Assembly: GCF_026262505.1 (NCBI RefSeq)
Contig: NC_067203.1
Coordinates: 6,386,001 to 6,450,000 of the forward strand
Direction of reading: 5' to 3'
DNA: 64,000 bases
Source: Trichomonas vaginalis G3
Taxonomy: Eukaryota > Parabasalia > Trichomonadida > Trichomonadidae
Shown: positions 59,121-64,000 of the stretch, piece after piece
Layout of the letters: the number at the start of each line of letters is the position of its first letter
Numbering within the stretch: the first letter of the stretch is position 1
Made by a program: the position numbers and the translations under genes
Notes under the pieces: model-generated
The model's input: the letters and a program-made list of their open reading frames with translations, nothing else
Told to the model about the DNA's origin: nothing
The model's database searches: none

Positions 59121-61669
59121 ATGAGTGACCAGCTTCTTAATAAATATGATGATTTCATTGAGACTTATGAGAAACTCTTCCACTTGAATTCAAATGATTC
59201 TGTCGAAGAGATTTTGAATTTGATTTCATCTGTTTTAATCAAAAAGTATAAAGCGGTAATTATAACAGTAGTTTATAATTTATTCATGGCAGCTCGGTGT
59301 AATTATCAATTTATCGAGCTTTATATTAAAATTTTAAACCAATTTTTATCTAAATATAGGTTGCCGAATTCTTATGTAATAGAACTTGCCAATAGTGTAA
59401 AAATGACTTACTCAAACAATCCAAATGGAGGTTTACAAGTCGATTTTGATCGAAAATCATTTCCGAAAGAAGGAGAAATATTATACATAATCATGAACGA
59501 CCAAATTGACAAATTCAAAGAATATGTTAGTCATGAATCAATAGAATCATTTTCAGCGAATATTAGTGTCTATCAGATGCACTCACCTATTGAAGCATGC
59601 TGTTATTTCGGATCTGTTAACATTTTCTTTTTCCTCCTTACGAATTTAAATGTCGCAATGACACCAAAATGCCTTTTATACTCAATTTTTGGTAGAAATA
59701 CAGACATCATCAATGAATGCATGAAAAACATTAAAATGAACAAATATGCATTAGAAAGTACAATCGCATCTCATAACTACGAATTTCTCGAATATCTTTT
59801 TAAAAGGGATCTTATTGATATTAAAAATATCGATACCACAGTTTTAAGTCGTCATCAAAACTTGAAAGCTCTTTTGCTTCTGTACGAAAATGATAAAAAT
59901 TCAATCATTCCATGCATTGTTTCATTTCCACAGGCTTTAGATTTTCTCCAAGATAAGAGTCTAGATTTAACTAGAAGAGCTCCAGATGGAAAAAATGTTT
60001 TGATTTGCGCATCTTATTGGAATAATTTTGATATTCGCAAATATTTGCTGGACAATTCAACAATGAAAATCAATTCAAAGGATAAAGATCATCGTTCAGC
60101 TCTTCATTATGCAGTTAAAAATAATAACAAAAATTTGGTAGAGCTTCTTTTCAACCATGGCGCAAAAGTTGATAATTTTAGTGACCATAAGCATCCTCTT
60201 CATTTTGCAGCCAAACTTCAGCGTAATGAAATGATACCAATTCTTTTAAAACATGGCGCGGATATTAATAAAGGCTACGGAGTTATGCAAAGAACAGCTC
60301 TTCATATTGCAGCAAAGAGGGGTTATTTACAGACACTCGAAGTTCTAATAAAAAATCATGCAGATATCAATGTGAAAGATTTTAGTCATGAAACACCTCT
60401 TCATTATGCTACAAAATATAATAAAAAGAAGCAATTAAATTTCTTATTTCACATGGTGCCATTATCGATGCAAAAGCAAGTTACAATTCAATTACACCTC
60501 TTTATATTGCAGCACAAAAAAACCTTATAGAAATTGTAGAGATTCTTGTTGATCACGGTGCAGATGTTAGTTTGAAATTTTCCGATGGAGAAACACTCTT
60601 TAATGTTGCAGCAGTATTCTCTAGCTTAGATGTAGTTGAGTTCCTCCTTTCTTGTGGTGTAGACATCAATTCACAAGATGAAAGAGGATCAACAGCTCTG
60701 AATAGTGCAGCATATCACAAAAGGTTAGAAAGTGTAAAATTTCTTATTTCTCATGGTGCAGATGTCAACATAAAAAAGAAAAATGGATATACTGCCCTTC
60801 ATTCATCTGTCTATTCTGGCAGCAAAGAAATAACAGAACTCCTCATTTCTCATGGCGCAAATGTCAATGAAAAAATGTGGGAAGGATCCACACCATTGCA
60901 TATAGCAATCGAACGTAACTTTTTTGAAATCGCAGAACTTCTTATTTCACATGGTGCCGATGTTAATGCAAAATCCAAAAACGGTACCACTGCTCTTCAT
61001 TTACTCTCGCAGACTGATTTTCAGGACAATATTGAATATCTTATTTCGAAAGGCGCCGATGTCAATATCGCAGATGAATCAGGGAAAACTCCTCTCCATT
61101 TTGCAGTTAGAAGTGAACGTAAATCCTCTGTTAAAACTCTTATTTCACACGGTGCCAATATCAATTCAAAGGATTCATCTGGACAAACTCCTTTTCATTT
61201 TGCAATCCAAAAGAATCTTAAAGCAATAATAAATTTCCTTATTTCAGAAGGTGCCGATATTAATTCACAAGATAATAAAGGAAGATCAGCTCTCCATTTT
61301 GCTGTTGAAACCTTTAGTAAAGTAAACGTTGCTCTTCTTAAATCCAAAGGAGCCAATCTCGATATAAAAGATAATGACGGTCGCACACCTCTTCACTATT
61401 CTGTCATCGTACATAACAAAGAAATAATGGAATGCGTTATCGCCCAAGGTGCTGATATCAATGCAAAAGATAAAAATGGCTGGACTGCTCTTCACTTTGC
61501 AGCATCAAATGGCAAAAGAATATTGGCCGATATTCTTATATCTCATGGAATCGATATCAATGCAAAAGATCATGAAGGTCATAGTGCACTTTATTATGCT
61601 TCAGAACATAAGCATCATACAACAGTCAAATCCCTTATTTCTCATGGTGCGATCCAAGAAAAAAACTAA
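59121..61669 (+). pseudogene. Long ankyrin-repeat gene with one frameshift
   Basis: The paralogue of the interrupted gene at 30580, about 849 codons. The first frame (59121-60530) starts MSDQLLNKYDDF, carries the DUF3447-like region and the first ankyrin repeats, and goes out of frame at about 60430, in the run AATAAAAAGAAG. The second frame (60572-61669) continues with around eleven repeats (e.g. TALHSSVYSGSKEITELLISHGANVN). One base there restores continuity, so it is either a single mutation or a sequence error. A UAAA signal follows the stop. The stretch 59415-59814 is almost identical to 30891-31290. Confidence 0.85.
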
Positions 61670-62170
61670 ATAAATACAATTTAGTGTTAGTTTATTTCTT
61701 CACAATTGTGATAATAGTGCTACACTTTTGATTTACTATTTTGTCCCATAATAATATTCGAAATATTAAACTTATTTTCCTTTGTAAAGTTTCTTTTTCA
61801 TATTTTGTGAAAGGTCTTTTCTCAACATTTATTATTATACTATGAATTCTGAGTTCAAACTAAATTTCAAATACATTCAGAATTTTAAGACCGAATATGA
61901 TGATTCTGATTCACATATAAATAACGAACATTTTCTTTAACAATGAAAGTTGTCATGGTGAATTTTATTTAATATTTTTTTGAATTTAACAAGTGTGTTA
62001 GGATTGAGCTGGTTTTTGTTCTTTGGTTAATAGTCTTCATATGTGAATTGAGAAATTTCATGTTATAAAAAATAAATCAAGAAAAATAATGAGAATTTAA
62101 ATTAATATGTTTGGAAAAACATTTTATTATATCATTTAAATACAAAAAATCAGATAGAAGCTGATAAAAA
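61670..62170. other. Host intergenic DNA
   Basis: About 0.5 kb, convergent 3' ends on both sides. No gene supported. Confidence 0.6.
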
Positions 62171-63163
62171 TCAATTTGATTGTGTAATTTTTCTAATTCT
62201 CTCTGGAAGGTGTTTTGAGACCAAACCAAGTACAGAATCAATTTGTTCAAGTCCTGGGAAGCCGCACAATGAAAGACCAACCAAAGAAAAGTGGGTATGA
62301 AGGAGATCTGGCGCTGCAGTCGAATTCGAGCGGAACATGCCATGTCCGCAGTAGTTACTGAAGATAAATGTCGTCAGCCTCTCTTTGTTGACGAAATCGT
62401 CAAACCAACCTAAAGTTTTCAAAGGAGCGCCGATCCAGAAGGAATAACATGTATCGGTAAGCTTGTTAGTACGTCCATTGAATCCATCATCTTGTCTTTG
62501 TGATAGCCAGTATGCTAACGCTTGTTTATCTTTGATTCGATCGATAGCTCCCCAAATTTTGAGGGATGAAATAGCGCAATACGTAGCTCCGCCGTGGGCT
62601 TCTTGTCCAGGCTCATGGGCAAAGCCACCTTCGTATGTCTGGCAGTCTAATATGTAATTAATTGCAGAATCGATGTTTAAATCGCCATTAGAACCAAGAA
62701 GAGCGCATATTGCTGCTGCACAGAATGTAAATCTTAAATCTGCTTCAGAGCCGAGATGATGTCCCATGAATGTTCCGTTTGGTAACTGCAAAGACTTCAG
62801 TTCTGCAAAAATTCGATCCTTTTCAACACGTTCGAGGTTGTCTCCGAGAAGAATTAATACTGCAAGTGCGCAATATGTCATTGTAATATGAGATTCTTCA
62901 ACTTTATGATCTGGAGTTTCATGAATACAAGATGGCCTAAATCCACCAGAGAGGGGAGCATGGACTTGCTGTTTGTAGATCCATTCTATGATTTGATCCT
63001 TAGTTTCTTTGTCCAGTGAGTCAAGCGCACCAAGTAACGCGAGGGAGTTCACTGAGAAGTAAACTAAGTTGGTTAGAATGATCTCTTGCTGTTCAAATGA
63101 TGGAGGAAGGCCTTTAAGAAGAGCACTGAAATATTTAACACATTGAGAGATGTTTAATTCCAT
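62171..63163 (-). CDS. Geranylgeranyltransferase type I beta subunit (PGGT1B homologue)
   Basis: 330 residues, whole, the usual length for the family. The protein has the alpha-alpha barrel repeats of prenyltransferase beta subunits: HITMTYCALAVLILLGD, RFTFCAAAICALLG, GGATYCAISSLKIWG and DTCYSFWIGAPLKTLG. The zinc ligands are Asp237 and Cys239 in TDTCYSFW and His289 in LLHTHFSL. GRxNKxxDTCYSFW(I/V)GAxLK is the type I geranylgeranyltransferase form. With an alpha subunit it attaches geranylgeranyl to the Cys of CaaL proteins such as Rho/Rac GTPases. Host gene in the cytosol, unaffected by the elements. Confidence 0.92.
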   Translation of the reverse strand: MELNISQCVKYFSALLKGLPPSFEQQEIILTNLVYFSVNSLALLGALDSLDKETKDQIIEWIYKQQVHAPLSGGFRPSCIHETPDHKVEESHITMTYCALAVLILLGDNLERVEKDRIFAELKSLQLPNGTFMGHHLGSEADLRFTFCAAAICALLGSNGDLNIDSAINYILDCQTYEGGFAHEPGQEAHGGATYCAISSLKIWGAIDRIKDKQALAYWLSQRQDDGFNGRTNKLTDTCYSFWIGAPLKTLGWFDDFVNKERLTTFIFSNYCGHGMFRSNSTAAPDLLHTHFSLVGLSLCGFPGLEQIDSVLGLVSKHLPERIRKITQSN

Positions 63164-63559
63164 TTCAATGTTTTGTCACTTTTTATAAAAAAAATTCATT
63201 TCAATGTAATGCAACGAACTTGGAGTAAATAAATGAATAATTTATGTATTAAACCGGCAGTCACTGAGAGAAAGATAACAAATTATCAGTGTGCTAATAA
63301 TTTTTATGCTTTTTTTATTGGAAATTTAAAATATTTGTTTCCTTAAAAATGGAACCGGCTGAGATCTTAAATTTGAAAAATTGATGCTGTGATGTTTCTT
63401 CTTCCAAATATCTAGTCCAGATATTATCCCTGGAGCATCAGCCCCCGCAAGTTCCAAAATTGCAAAGCAGTTTTCTGGAAGTATCCAAGGCTTCAATATC
63501 ATAGAAATAAAAACTTTAGTATATGCCCTACTAATATATATATATATTTCTTTACTACA
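63164..63559. other. Host intergenic DNA
   Basis: No gene supported. It may hold a weak piece of an ankyrin-type gene at 63410-63500, but I cannot tell. Confidence 0.5.
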
Positions 63560-63992
63560 AATGAAGTTATGAGCAATACACTACCTCTTTTTTCTTTTCT
63601 GCAAAACGAAGAGCGATTTTTCTATTTTTATCTTTTTCATTGAAATTAGCACCATGTGAAAGAAGAACTTCAGCTGTTTCTTTACTATTTTCATGTGCTG
63701 CAAAATAAAGAGCGTTTTTTCCATCATTATCTTTTTCATTGATACTGGCAACAATTTGAAATAAGAAATTCGGCTGTTCTCATACTATTATAATTTGCTG
63801 CATTATCTTTTTCATTGATATTTGCTGCATTTGAAGGAAATATTCACAAAGTAATGGAATATTGAACCATGATGAATAAACAAAGCATTTCTTAACATCA
63901 TTAGTTTGATCGAAATAAACTAAAAATGATTCAAGATTTTTGTATTTTCCGCAATCATATACATCGATCTTTATATTGTATTCATTCATCAA
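63560..63992 (-). pseudogene. Ankyrin-repeat gene fragment at the window edge
   Basis: The upstream frame (63780-63992) has DUF3447-like YNIKIDVYDCGKYKNL and PLLCEYFLQMQQ. The next stretch reads as ankyrin repeats in another frame (GKNALYFAAHENSKETAEVLLSHGAN). One frameshift separates the two around 63780. The gene may begin beyond the window. Confidence 0.65.
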
Positions 63993-64000
63993 GAATGTAA

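Noticed and set aside
60430-60572. Two separate ankyrin genes at 59121 and 60572
   Set aside because: The repeats continue across the gap in another frame, so this is one gene with a single frameshift.

Overview
The window looks like nuclear DNA of the parabasalid parasite Trichomonas vaginalis or a very close relative. The evidence is AT-rich, intron-free genes, families of ankyrin-repeat genes, a Tvmar1-like mariner, a TCA-type initiator just 5' of a start codon, and above all long Maverick/Polinton elements, which make up about 80% of the sequence. These assignments come from reading the sequence; no database was searched.

Layout. Positions 1-5027 are the right-hand part of Maverick element 1, cut by the window edge, ending in a terminal repeat. 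It is inserted in a DNA adenine methyltransferase gene of a different Maverick, element 3, which continues from 5028 to about 28600. Element 3 carries a virion-fibre-like gene, integrase, HNH endonuclease, a tRNA-like gene, KilA-N genes, a packaging ATPase, an SF3-type helicase, penton-like and major capsid genes and a 744-residue protein of unknown role. From about 28600 to 34276 is host DNA: one unknown gene (29226-30170) and an ankyrin gene split by a mariner (31324-32626). Positions 34282-56754 are a second, full-span Maverick (element 2, 22.5 kb) with about 0.62 kb inverted terminal repeats and a 5-bp ATTAT target duplication. It carries major capsid, protein-primed DNA polymerase B, integrase, a 3-kb collagen/tail-collar fibre gene, penton-like, ATPase and small virion genes. 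Its right 5 kb is nearly identical to element 1. From 56760 to the end is host DNA again: two ankyrin genes, a geranylgeranyltransferase type I beta subunit and an ankyrin fragment.

The Mavericks are treated as fossils: several genes are still open, many are broken. Element 3 is older than element 1, because it was the target of that insertion.

The most unusual signals are two small structured repeats inside the Mavericks. One is a GC-rich double hairpin of about 25-30 bp, present in coding and non-coding sites. One copy is a clean 30-bp in-frame insertion in one element and absent from the other; two unrelated genes carry the same encoded decapeptide from it; stems covary between copies. 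The other is a directional, nested palindrome centred on AGATCT, found at 12 places between genes with matched changes in both arms. A third signal is a poxvirus-like TAAATG start context on many Maverick genes.
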